Assembly (NCBI GenBank): GCA_965224785.1
Contig: OZ245062.1
Location: 1,488,001 to 1,552,000 of the forward strand
DNA length: 64,000 nt
From: JALSNL01 sp036479585
Lineage (GTDB): Bacteria > Bacteroidota > Ignavibacteria > Ignavibacteriales > Melioribacteraceae
Reading direction: 5' to 3'
Both the position numbers and the translations under genes were made by a program. Below are positions 1 to 8,281 of this stretch, piece after piece; the stretch's first letter is position 1; every line of letters starts with the position of its first letter. The notes beneath the pieces are model-generated. The model searched no databases and had not been told where the DNA came from. It saw only the letters and a list, made by a program, of their open reading frames with translations.

Positions 1-1489
1 AATTTATTTTCACATCTGAAATTTTAATTTTAAGATTATCATATTTCTTATTTTTAATTTCTTCTGATGTTAGTTCTACACTTCCCCACTTATCTAATAA
101 CAATTTTATTTTATATGATTTTTCTAAACTTGGCTTCAATTTCTTTTTAAGTTTGTTCAATTTCTTCTCAATAGATTTTTTATCAAACACAAAAAGAAAA
201 TGTTCTGAAGCCTGCTCCAATCTATTTAGATGCTCATCTAACAAAAAGTAACTACCATTTTCTAAAAGCAATGATTCAATTAACTCAAAATATGGATCTG
301 GATTGGTTAAGAATTTAGCCTTCAACTTTGTTTCATTATATTCGCTATTAGCATTGCTATCCCAAACAATGCCACTGCCTATGCCGATATTGCCTTTCCC
401 AGTTTTCTTTGCTATTTGAATTGTTCTTATAGCAACATTAAATATTGCCTTGTGTTTATCGAACATTCCAATTGAGCCAGTATAAATTCCCCTTTGTCTA
501 TTTTCTAATTTGTTAATTATCTCCATAGTTCTAATTTTGGGAGCACCGGTAATTGATCCACAAGGGAAAGTATTTCTAAGTATAGAATATAGATTTTGCT
601 TTTTTAGCTTTCCCTCAACTTCAGATGTTAACTGATAAATAGTTTCATATTTCTCCAAATTAAATTTTGATGTAACTTTTACTGAGTTAAGTTTAGAAAC
701 ACGACCAATATCATTCCTTAACAAATCAACTATCATAATATTTTCTGCTCGATCTTTTTCGCTACTAAGTAATTGTGAGCATTTGTTAGAATCATCTAAA
801 ATGTTTATCCCACGTTTGATTGTACCTTTCATTGGTCGGGTAGAAATCACATTATCTTTTATCTTAAAAAATAATTCTGGGGAATTGGAAATAATTATTT
901 CATCATCTAAATTTATTAAAGCTGAGAATTGTGCAGATTGATTAAATAAAGTAGAAAGGAAAAGTGATTCTACACTTCCTTTAAACTTAAACTTCCCTTC
1001 TACTGTATAATTAACTTGGTAAGTGTCACCAATTTTTATGTACTTTTTTATTGCTTCAATATTTTTAATGTAATTCTTTTTAGTTGTGTTTAATCTAAAA
1101 CTATTAATGCTATAATTTTTCTGTTGTAGCAATTCTTTGGCTTTATCAAAGTCTATTTCCTTAGATACAATTCTTGTAATATTTTTTTCATTAAAGAAAA
1201 GTATAGTGAAAAGTGGAGTATTGTTTTCTTTAGATAAATATTTATTTAAATTGTTTTCAAATGCATATCCAAGTTCATAGTTAAATAACACAAACCCAGT
1301 AAGCCCTTTCTGTGTAAGGTTATCAGCCTCATTTAATTTTAGATTAACATAATTTAAATCATTACAAGTAATTATTTCTTGTGGATTATTTAGGATATAT
1401 GAAACTGCATTATCATATATTGGTGGAGTATAAAGAAATACTGAGCGAGTGTTTTCTTTTACAGTATTTAGAATGTCAAGAATATTCAT
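1..1489 (-). CDS. pabB: Aminodeoxychorismate synthase component I fused to aminodeoxychorismate lyase (PabB-PabC), 3' end cut by the window
   Basis: The N-terminal part converts chorismate plus ammonia to 4-amino-4-deoxychorismate; the fused C-terminal part would release pyruvate to give p-aminobenzoate for folate. The chorismate-binding domain fills about residues 80-380. It shows STRPMKGTIKRG near residue 216, where the Lys of PMKGT separates PabB from TrpE, which has PIAGT. It also shows DRAENIMIVDLLRNDIGR and FPCGSITGAPK. A PabC-like aminotransferase class IV segment follows (LLLENGSYFLLDEHLNRLE), but its PLP lysine lies beyond base 1. The ATG at 1489 is the only in-frame start before an upstream stop. 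No partner pabA is visible. Confidence 0.9.
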   Translation of the reverse strand, partial: MNILDILNTVKENTRSVFLYTPPIYDNAVSYILNNPQEIITCNDLNYVNLKLNEADNLTQKGLTGFVLFNYELGYAFENNLNKYLSKENNTPLFTILFFNEKNITRIVSKEIDFDKAKELLQQKNYSINSFRLNTTKKNYIKNIEAIKKYIKIGDTYQVNYTVEGKFKFKGSVESLFLSTLFNQSAQFSALINLDDEIIISNSPELFFKIKDNVISTRPMKGTIKRGINILDDSNKCSQLLSSEKDRAENIMIVDLLRNDIGRVSKLNSVKVTSKFNLEKYETIYQLTSEVEGKLKKQNLYSILRNTFPCGSITGAPKIRTMEIINKLENRQRGIYTGSIGMFDKHKAIFNVAIRTIQIAKKTGKGNIGIGSGIVWDSNANSEYNETKLKAKFLTNPDPYFELIESLLLENGSYFLLDEHLNRLEQASEHFLFVFDKKSIEKKLNKLKKKLKPSLEKSYKIKLLLDKWGSVELTSEEIKNKKYDNLKIKISDVKIN

Positions 1490-1533
1490 TAATCGTGGAT
1501 TAAAAAATTCCCCCGCAAACAGAACGGGGCAAG

Positions 1534-1568
1534 CTGGTATTCCAAAGAAACTGGAAACCGGAATGACA
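1534..1568. repeat. Dispersed palindromic repeat, CCGGAATGACA family (copy 1)
   Basis: An imperfect inverted repeat with arms CTGGTATTCC and GGAAACCGGAATGACA, between the pabB start and the 3' end of the POT transporter gene. It belongs to a family with further copies at 11223, 19571, 31911, 31962, 33752, 51769 and 52951, all between genes. Confidence 0.8.
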
Positions 1569-1603
1569 GTTCATCAAATTATTCAAATATTTAAGTATAT
1601 AGT

Positions 1604-2917
1604 TTATGATTCTGTAATTATATCTTCCGCTCCGTGAGTGAGAGCTTTTAGTTTTTTATAAAATACGAATAAAAGCAATCCGAACGCAACACAAAAAATT
1701 GCAATACCAGTAAACACTTCTAACTCACCAGCATTTTGAGCATATTCTCCTACCAAGCCAGCAAGTTTATTGCCAAGCCCAGTTGCAGCAAAATAAAGGC
1801 CCATCATAATAGATGCATATTTTACGGGAGCAAGTTTTGTAATAAAAGATAAGACAACCGGAGAAATTGAAAGCTCGCCAATTACTTGTAAAAGATATGA
1901 AGCAATTAACCAAATTAACATTGCCTTTGTTCCATCAATACTTTCCAATGCTGCTCCTGACATCATTAAAAATCCGCCACCCATAATTATCATTCCAACA
2001 GCCATTTTGAAAAGTGATGAAGATTCTTTGCCTTTCTTTTGACGTTTAAGCCAAAATGTTGCTACAATTGTTCCAAATATTATCACAAAAAATGCCGGAA
2101 CAGATTGGAACAAACTTGCCGGAATTTCCCAGCCGAACAACATTCTATCAATTTTATCATTTGTGTAAATATTCATTAGTCCGCCAGCTTGCTCATAGGC
2201 AGCCCAAAAAACCATTACAATAGCAAACGAAATTAGTAAAACAATTATTCTATCCTTTTCAATTTTTGTAAGTGGTTTGCTTGATTTTTCTCCATCAACT
2301 TTTACTACCGGAATATGATTCCCAACATCTGTAAGAAATTTTTGTCCCCACATATAAACTGCTTGACCTAATAGCATTCCAATACCGGCAAGTCCAAACC
2401 CAAGATGCCAACCATAAACTTCACCTATGTAGCCAATTAATAAAGGAGCAATAGCAGCACCAATATTTATTCCAATATAAAAAATTGTAAATCCAGCATC
2501 CCTTCTTGGATCGCCTTGTTTGTATAACTGACCGACCATTGTTGAAATATTCGGTTTTAGTAATCCAACTCCAGTTACAATTAGTGCTAACCCAGAATAG
2601 AACATAACCATACTTTCGGCAATCAATGTCAACTGTCCGGCAGCAATAAGCAAACCACCAAGGAAAACGGTTTTCTTTTGGCCTAACCATTTGTCAGCAA
2701 TTATACCTCCGGGAATTCCCATAAAGTAAACCATCATTGTGTACCAGCCATACAGACCAAGGGCTTCAGAGCTTGTCCATCCTAATCCAGGATTATCTCC
2801 AAGAGTTTGTTTTGTAAGAAACAAAACAAGAATTGCACGCATTCCGTAAAAGCTAAAACGTTCCCACATCTCTGTGAAAAATAATATTGATAATCCTTTT
2901 GGGTGTCCTTGTCTCAT
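1604..2917 (-). CDS. POT/PTR2 family proton-dependent oligopeptide transporter
   Basis: An inner-membrane importer of di- and tripeptides driven by the proton gradient. The N-terminus carries the PTR2 signature EMWERFSFYGMRAILVLFL (residues 16-34, ExxER proton-coupling motif on TM1), followed by the usual glycine-rich motif around IPGGIIADKWLGQKK. About 12 hydrophobic segments are visible in 437 residues, slightly short for the family (450-500). Substrate preference cannot be read from sequence. It reads alone, tail-to-head with pabB across a repeat-containing gap. A second, divergent POT gene lies at 37500, so peptide uptake appears duplicated. Confidence 0.9.
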   Translation of the reverse strand: MRQGHPKGLSILFFTEMWERFSFYGMRAILVLFLTKQTLGDNPGLGWTSSEALGLYGWYTMMVYFMGIPGGIIADKWLGQKKTVFLGGLLIAAGQLTLIAESMVMFYSGLALIVTGVGLLKPNISTMVGQLYKQGDPRRDAGFTIFYIGINIGAAIAPLLIGYIGEVYGWHLGFGLAGIGMLLGQAVYMWGQKFLTDVGNHIPVVKVDGEKSSKPLTKIEKDRIIVLLISFAIVMVFWAAYEQAGGLMNIYTNDKIDRMLFGWEIPASLFQSVPAFFVIIFGTIVATFWLKRQKKGKESSSLFKMAVGMIIMGGGFLMMSGAALESIDGTKAMLIWLIASYLLQVIGELSISPVVLSFITKLAPVKYASIMMGLYFAATGLGNKLAGLVGEYAQNAGELEVFTGIAIFCVAFGLLLFVFYKKLKALTHGAEDIITES

Positions 2918-3023
2918 TAGGCTTTCTCACAATTATATTAGAAAGATGTAAGTTAAGAAAATTTGCGGAATTATTATTGGGTTATTTAAATCAATTGTAA
3001 AAGAAGGGATATTGCTATAAACA

Positions 3024-4082
3024 CTAATTCTGATATTTGCTTTTTAGTTTGTTTAGTAGTTTAATTGATTTTTTTGAAAAGTAAGGATACCTTCCATATA
3101 TCTTTGCAGCCTTGTTATATAGATTAAAAAACTTAAACGGATTTCCAACACAAGTGGTTAACTCTCTTTTGCTAAAATGTTCTAAAATTAAGCTTGCCAT
3201 AAAATAACCTGTTGTATGTCCACGTTGTGGGAGCATACTAAACAACTTGCTCCCTAGTTGATTTTTAGAAGAAGGGTTATTATAAATCTCAGTCAGTATC
3301 TTATCCATCCTTTGGATAAGTCCAGGCGTTATACTCACATCATATATAAATTGCCTTGCGTATCTTGAAACTGAATTGCTAGATTTTGTGAACCAATCTT
3401 TTTTATCAACCATATCAGCAATTCCCTCTGCTTCAATAATATCAATTGTTCTAATAATATCAGCATCTTCTCTACGTACTTTTCTGTAACTAAATTTTAA
3501 TTGTCTGTTTCTATACCAGTGATGAAACTCGTGAGAAAGGAAACTCATAAAATCCCATTCAAGAGAAGCTGCTAAGTCCACTACTATTGGGGATGAGCCT
3601 CTTCCGTTACTTTCAAATATCACAAAAGAAACTGGCGGATATTGGTTGACACTTCTTTGAGGTAAAAACTCCAACGTTCTTTTTACAGCTTTTCTATTGT
3701 AGTTTCCTCTTTTTAATCTTTTTAACTGGTCTTGAATTTTACGCTTATTGTCTCTAACTTTTATGTAGTGTTGTAAATGATGCAAATGATTTCTATTCTT
3801 AAGATTAGTCTCTAAGTTTTTCTTTTGTGAAGGCATAAAAACTAATTTAAAATTCCTCTTAAAAAAAACTTTAGTAAATTCTCCACCTGTCAAAATCTTA
3901 TAGCCAGGAGTTCTAAATAATTTATTCCATTCAGCATTGCTTGGTTCTTGATTTCTTTCAAGCTTGCTAACTATGCTCCAAAATTGTTCCATACCGGAAA
4001 ATTCAAAATTTCCATTTTGAGAAAATAGTTGTTGAGTGAAAAAGATAACTACTATAAATGTTAATACTTGTATGCGTTTCAT
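3024..4082 (-). CDS. Exported HExxH zinc metalloprotease-like protein (possibly DUF5700/DUF2268-like)
   Basis: Likely a secreted or periplasmic zinc peptidase. From the ATG at 4082 the protein starts MKRIQVLTFIVVIFFTQQLFSQ, a clear signal peptide; the longer frame back to 4178 would put 32 unlikely residues before it. A HEFHHWYRNR motif (HExxH, near residue 183) is followed about 35 residues later by IIEAEGIADMVDK, whose Glu could be the third zinc ligand as in gluzincins. The middle is very basic (RKIQDQLKRLKRGNYNRK). The overall layout reminds me of DUF2268/DUF5700-type predicted peptidases, but I cannot confirm the family. Monocistronic. Confidence 0.65.
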   Translation of the reverse strand: MKRIQVLTFIVVIFFTQQLFSQNGNFEFSGMEQFWSIVSKLERNQEPSNAEWNKLFRTPGYKILTGGEFTKVFFKRNFKLVFMPSQKKNLETNLKNRNHLHHLQHYIKVRDNKRKIQDQLKRLKRGNYNRKAVKRTLEFLPQRSVNQYPPVSFVIFESNGRGSSPIVVDLAASLEWDFMSFLSHEFHHWYRNRQLKFSYRKVRREDADIIRTIDIIEAEGIADMVDKKDWFTKSSNSVSRYARQFIYDVSITPGLIQRMDKILTEIYNNPSSKNQLGSKLFSMLPQRGHTTGYFMASLILEHFSKRELTTCVGNPFKFFNLYNKAAKIYGRYPYFSKKSIKLLNKLKSKYQN

Positions 4083-4356
4083 AAAATAATATTTTAGTGT
4101 AATATTAGTATCGAAATAATAGAATGAAATGTGAAGCATCAAATAAAGAAGTAGTAAAATCTTGCTTTTAACTGGCATTAAAAATAACTTTGTTTCTTAA
4201 AAAATTATGAGAAGGCTTCGCATATCCTAAAGTTGCATTAGTATTTTTCAATATTAAAAATACAGTAAAAGATAAAATTGTTATCTATGCATCGCCCTTC
4301 TTTCTATTAGTCTAATATTAAATTTCACTTAATAATTTGCTCATGCAAAAGTTCCT

Positions 4357-4812
4357 ATGAAAGAACAATCAAGAAATATAACAGTCAACCGTAAGGCACG
4401 ACACGACTACACAATACTAGATACTTTTGAAGCTGGTGTAGTTTTGGTTGGTACAGAAGTTAAAGCTTGCCGAGAACACAAAGCAAACTTAGTAGATAGC
4501 TACGTAAATATTGACAATAACAATGAAGTTTGGATGCACAATAGTTTTATAAATATTTACACGCAAGGCAATATGTTTAATCACGAGCCAACACGAGTTA
4601 GAAAACTATTGCTCTCAAAAAAAGAAATTAAAAAACTTGATAGATCGATAAAAGAAAAAGGCAACACACTAATTCCACTTAAAATGTATTTTACTCGTGG
4701 AAAAATTAAAGTTGAAATTGGCTTAGCAAAAGGTAAACGATCTTATGACAAAAGAGAAGCAATCCAAAAACGAGATATGCAAAGAGACGAAGATAGAAAA
4801 ATAAAAATGTAA
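4357..4812 (+). CDS. smpB: SsrA-binding protein SmpB (trans-translation)
   Basis: Binds tmRNA and delivers it to stalled ribosomes. The 151-residue length is normal for the family. Typical features are NRKARHDYTILDTFEAGVVL, GTEVKACREHKANLVDSYV, the HEPTRVRKLLLSKKEI segment and a basic C-terminal tail (KGKRSYDKREAIQKRDMQRD) that enters the ribosomal decoding site. The tmRNA gene itself is not adjacent. It is followed by a 190-base gap packed with dispersed repeats, then tyrS in the same direction. Confidence 0.97.
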   Translation: MKEQSRNITVNRKARHDYTILDTFEAGVVLVGTEVKACREHKANLVDSYVNIDNNNEVWMHNSFINIYTQGNMFNHEPTRVRKLLLSKKEIKKLDRSIKEKGNTLIPLKMYFTRGKIKVEIGLAKGKRSYDKREAIQKRDMQRDEDRKIKM

Positions 4813-4850
4813 TTTTTAGATATGAGATGTTTATCATGTCAAGAATAAAT

Positions 4851-4977
4851 GTCATACTGAGCGGAGTCGAAGTAGGAATATTTAGAAAATAAATCTAAAA
4901 TATTTGTCATTCTCGAATGTTTCTATCGGAAATCCATTTATATATTTGCTGGATTCTCAATCAAGTTGGGGATGACA
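4851..4977. repeat. Two dispersed repeats between smpB and tyrS (GCGGAGTCGAAG type and TTGGGGATGACA type)
   Basis: Bases 4851-4877 carry GTCATACTGAGCGGAGTCGA; an inverted pair of the same word lies at 39719-39765. Bases 4906-4977 form a 72-bp element starting GTCATTCTCGAATGTTTCTA and ending CAAGTTGGGGATGACA. A close copy in the same orientation is at 40362-40433 and a degenerate reverse copy at 30617-30684. Neither encodes protein. Confidence 0.75.
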
Positions 4978-5003
4978 AGCAACTACAAATAAGAGAATAA
5001 AAT

Positions 5004-6212
5004 ATGTTTCAACCAGTAAAAGAACAGTTAGAAATCATCAAACGTGGAACTTCTGAAATAATTCCGGAAGAAGAACTGATACAAAAATTAGAGAAATCAT
5101 TAAAAGAGAACAAACCGCTTAACATAAAACTTGGCTGCGATCCTACTCGTCCGGATTTACATCTTGGACATTCAGTTGTGCTTAGGAAACTTGCAGACTT
5201 TCAAAAACTTGGACATACAGCAATTTTAATAATTGGCGATTTCACTGCTATGATTGGCGATCCTTCTGGTCGGAATGCTACTCGCCCACCGCTAACGATG
5301 GAAGAAGCGAAAGAGAATGCAGTAAGTTATTGGGATCAAGCCCGAAAGATTCTCCATCCCGAAAAGACAAAAATAGTTTATAATTCCGAGTGGCTTGGCA
5401 AGATGAGTTTTAATGAAGTTATTCAACTTGCATCAAAATACACAGTTGCAAGAATGATGGAACGAGATGATTTTACAAAAAGATTTAAAGGTGGAATTCC
5501 AATAAGTATGCACGAACTCCTCTACCCTCTTGCTCAGGCAATGGATTCAGTTGCAATTAAAAGTGATGTTGAACTTGGCGGAACTGATCAGAAATTTAAT
5601 TTACTTGTTGGCAGAGATATTCAACGGGAGCATAGTATGGAGCCACAAGTTATTTTAACAATGCCACTTCTTGTTGGAACTGACGGAACTGAAAAAATGA
5701 GTAAATCTTACGGGAATTATATTGGCATTGATGATTCGCCAAAAGATATTTACGGTAAAAGTTTATCTATCCCAGATGAACTAATTCATAACTATTATGA
5801 ACTTGCTACTGATATACCTAAAGAAGAATTGGATGCAATTAAAAGCAATCTGAAAAATCCCGAAACAAATCCGCGTGATATAAAAAGAGCATTGGCAAGA
5901 AAGTTTGTAGAAATGTATCACTCAAAAGAAGCAGCAGAAAATGCAGAAGCTGAGTTTGATAAAATATTTATCAACAAAGGTATTCCAGATGATATCCCGA
6001 ATCTTAAGCTTACTAAAAAAGAGATTGGAATTATAGATTTAATTATGGAAGCTAAGTTTGCTCCGTCTCGTGGAGAAGCGAGAAGACTTATAACACAAGG
6101 TGGTGTTTCAATAGAAGGAGAAAAAATTGTTGACCCAAAAGAAATGGTCTCAATAGTTGATGGAAGTGTACTTAAAGTTGGTAAAAGAAAGTTTCTGAAA
6201 TTGATTTTGTAA
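5004..6212 (+). CDS. tyrS: Tyrosyl-tRNA synthetase
   Basis: Charges tRNA-Tyr with tyrosine in the cytosol. This is a class Ic synthetase with HLGH (residues 53-56) as the HIGH motif and a canonical KMSKS near residue 231. The latter places it in the TyrZ-like subgroup rather than the E. coli type with KFGKT. GDFTAMIGDPSGRNATRPP and ELGGTDQKFNLLVGRDIQ are typical Rossmann-fold motifs. An S4 RNA-binding domain fills about residues 336-400 (APSRGEARRLITQGGVSI). The 402-residue length is normal. The start follows AAGAGAATAAAAT, a weak ribosome-binding site. Confidence 0.97.
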   Translation: MFQPVKEQLEIIKRGTSEIIPEEELIQKLEKSLKENKPLNIKLGCDPTRPDLHLGHSVVLRKLADFQKLGHTAILIIGDFTAMIGDPSGRNATRPPLTMEEAKENAVSYWDQARKILHPEKTKIVYNSEWLGKMSFNEVIQLASKYTVARMMERDDFTKRFKGGIPISMHELLYPLAQAMDSVAIKSDVELGGTDQKFNLLVGRDIQREHSMEPQVILTMPLLVGTDGTEKMSKSYGNYIGIDDSPKDIYGKSLSIPDELIHNYYELATDIPKEELDAIKSNLKNPETNPRDIKRALARKFVEMYHSKEAAENAEAEFDKIFINKGIPDDIPNLKLTKKEIGIIDLIMEAKFAPSRGEARRLITQGGVSIEGEKIVDPKEMVSIVDGSVLKVGKRKFLKLIL

Positions 6213-6344
6213 GTTCATATCTCTGTTTTTGAGATAGGAACTTTGGAAAGCAAGTTGGATGCATTAAGCAAGTTTTTGTAAACAGGAAAGCTCTGTTAGT
6301 CTTTCTTTCCAAAGATGTCATCTCAAATACAGAGATGCCATCTT
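6213..6344. mobile_element. MITE-like repeat with ~38-bp terminal inverted repeats (copy 1)
   Basis: The element begins GTTCATATCTCTGTTTTTGA and ends GATGCCATCTT. The two ends, read inward, share ATCTCTGT(T/A)TTTGAGAT and CTTTGGAAAG, so they form imperfect terminal inverted repeats of about 38 bases around a central region of some 55 bases. A second full-length copy lies at 12614-12746 and a half copy at 16137-16179. No transposase is encoded. Confidence 0.7.
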
Positions 6345-6450
6345 GTGTTTAACACCCTTATTTTCTCATCGATCGTGTTTTAGGTTTACCAAATACTTAC
6401 TCATAGTGGAACTTAAAACTTTTAAAAGTAAATTACACAAAGAGATTCCT

Positions 6451-8106
6451 ATGAAAAAAATTGGCACATCAAAAGACAAACTTAAAAATTTTCTCAAACA
6501 AGAAGATAGTTACAAGAACCTTGTTAGAAAACTTGAAGCTATACGAGATAAAACAAAACTTGGTGGTGGCACAAAAGCGATTGAAAGCCAACACAGTAAA
6601 GGTAAACTAACTGCTCGTGAAAGAGTTGCAAAGTTGATTGATGAAGGAACAAAATTTTTTGAACTAAATACTTTTTGTGCAAATGATATGTACAAAGAAT
6701 ATGGTGGAGCACCAAGCAGCGGAACTATTTTTGGAATTGGACCGATAAACAATCAAAATTATTTAATAGTTGCAAACGATGCGACTGTAAAAGCCGGAGC
6801 ATGGTTCCCTATTACCGGAAAGAAAAATCTGCGAGCTCAAGAAATTGCTTTGGAAAATCGATTGCCAATAATTTATCTTGTAGATAGTGCTGGAGTTTTT
6901 CTTCCACTTCAAGAAGATATTTTCCCTGACAAAGAACACTTTGGAAGAATATTCAGAAACAATGCACAAATGTCAGCAAAAGGAATTCCACAAATTGCAG
7001 CAATAATGGGTCCTTGCGTCGCCGGTGGTGCTTACCTTCCAATTATGAGTGATGAAGCTTTAATAGTAGAAGGTACAGGCTCAGTATTTCTAGCCGGTTC
7101 TCATCTAGTAAAAGCAGCAATTGGGGAAGTGATTGATAATGATTCTCTTGGTGGAGCAATTGTTCAATCAAATATTTCTGGTGTTACAGATTACGTAATG
7201 AAAGATGATGATGAATGTCTTGCTCAAATCAGAACTCTTGCAGATAAAATAGCTGAAACTCCAAACGCAAATTTTAATAGAATTAAGTCTGCTCCCCCAC
7301 TTTACAGTCAAGATGAAATTTATGGAATTTTACCGGAAGATACTCTTAGCCAATATGACACTTATGAACTGATTTCACGAATTGTTGATAATTCAGAAAT
7401 TGACGAGTATAAGTACGGTTATGGTAAAGCCATAATTACAGCTTACGCAAGAATCGATGGATGGTCAATAGGCATAGTAGCTAACCAACGTAAGATTGTA
7501 AAAACAGAAGAAGGCGAAATGAGAATTGGTGGAGTGATTTATTCGGATAGTGCAAACAAAGCTACACGATTTATTATGAATTGTAATCAAAAGAAAATCC
7601 CTTTATTATTCTTACAAGATGTAACTGGTTTTATGGTTGGCAGCAAAGCGGAGCATGGTGGAATAATTAAAGATGGAGCAAAAATGGTAAGTGCAGTTGC
7701 AAATTCTGTTGTTCCTAAAATCACAATAATTGTTGGCAATAGTTATGGAGCCGGAAATTATGCAATGTGTGGTAAGGCTTACGATCCACGTTTTATTTTT
7801 GCTTATCCAAATGCTAAAATATCTGTTATGGGCGGTTCGGCTGCAAGTAGTGTTTTGTTAGATATCAAAGTCCGACAAATGGAAATGCAAGGTAAAGAAT
7901 TTAGCGATGATGACAAAAAGAAATTGCTAGATGAAATAACAAAGTCTTATGAAGAAAAAAGTACTTCTCTCTATGCAGCAGCCAGACTTTGGGTTGATGA
8001 AATTGTTGATCCAGCAAAAACTAGAGAGTACGTTTCCAAATCAATTGAGATTGCAAATAATAATCCCAAAATAGAAAAATTTAATGTTGGGGTTATACAA
8101 ACTTAA
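6451..8106 (+). CDS. Acyl-CoA carboxylase carboxyltransferase (beta) subunit, methylcrotonyl/propionyl-CoA type
   Basis: Transfers CO2 from carboxybiotin to an acyl-CoA. I take the ATG at 6451 (552 residues, after AAAGAGATTCCT); the frame extends upstream to 6343, but that extension is encoded by the MITE-like repeat. The N-terminal crotonase-like half shows RLTARER-like KLTARERVAKLIDEGT and oxyanion loop MGPCVAGGAYLPIMSDE (~186). The C-terminal half shows GNSYGAGNYAMCGKAYDPRF (~430). The AGGAYLPIMSDE wording is nearer MccB than PccB, but the substrate is not settled. No biotin carboxylase or biotin carrier gene is adjacent, so the partner subunits must be elsewhere. Confidence 0.88.
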   Translation: MKKIGTSKDKLKNFLKQEDSYKNLVRKLEAIRDKTKLGGGTKAIESQHSKGKLTARERVAKLIDEGTKFFELNTFCANDMYKEYGGAPSSGTIFGIGPINNQNYLIVANDATVKAGAWFPITGKKNLRAQEIALENRLPIIYLVDSAGVFLPLQEDIFPDKEHFGRIFRNNAQMSAKGIPQIAAIMGPCVAGGAYLPIMSDEALIVEGTGSVFLAGSHLVKAAIGEVIDNDSLGGAIVQSNISGVTDYVMKDDDECLAQIRTLADKIAETPNANFNRIKSAPPLYSQDEIYGILPEDTLSQYDTYELISRIVDNSEIDEYKYGYGKAIITAYARIDGWSIGIVANQRKIVKTEEGEMRIGGVIYSDSANKATRFIMNCNQKKIPLLFLQDVTGFMVGSKAEHGGIIKDGAKMVSAVANSVVPKITIIVGNSYGAGNYAMCGKAYDPRFIFAYPNAKISVMGGSAASSVLLDIKVRQMEMQGKEFSDDDKKKLLDEITKSYEEKSTSLYAAARLWVDEIVDPAKTREYVSKSIEIANNNPKIEKFNVGVIQT

Positions 8107-8281
8107 GGTGGATGTGAGTATCAAAATATGAGACAAACACGAAAAGCAAAACACATTTACACCCTTTTTCCTAAACTGAAATAAATCTACTATAAATTCT
8201 AAATTAAAGTTCGAATATAATTTACGATTAAATTATTATTTTTTTAAATGTTTAAAATTTTATTCATATCTCAATTCAAAT

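Noticed and set aside
4083..4178. Longer N-terminus for the metalloprotease
   Set aside because: It would place a signal peptide in the middle of the protein; the ATG at 4082 directly precedes that signal peptide.
6343..6450. Upstream extension of the carboxyltransferase reading frame (start at 6343)
   Set aside because: The extra 36 residues overlap the end of a dispersed MITE-like repeat and do not match carboxyltransferase N-termini; ATG at 6451 has a better context.
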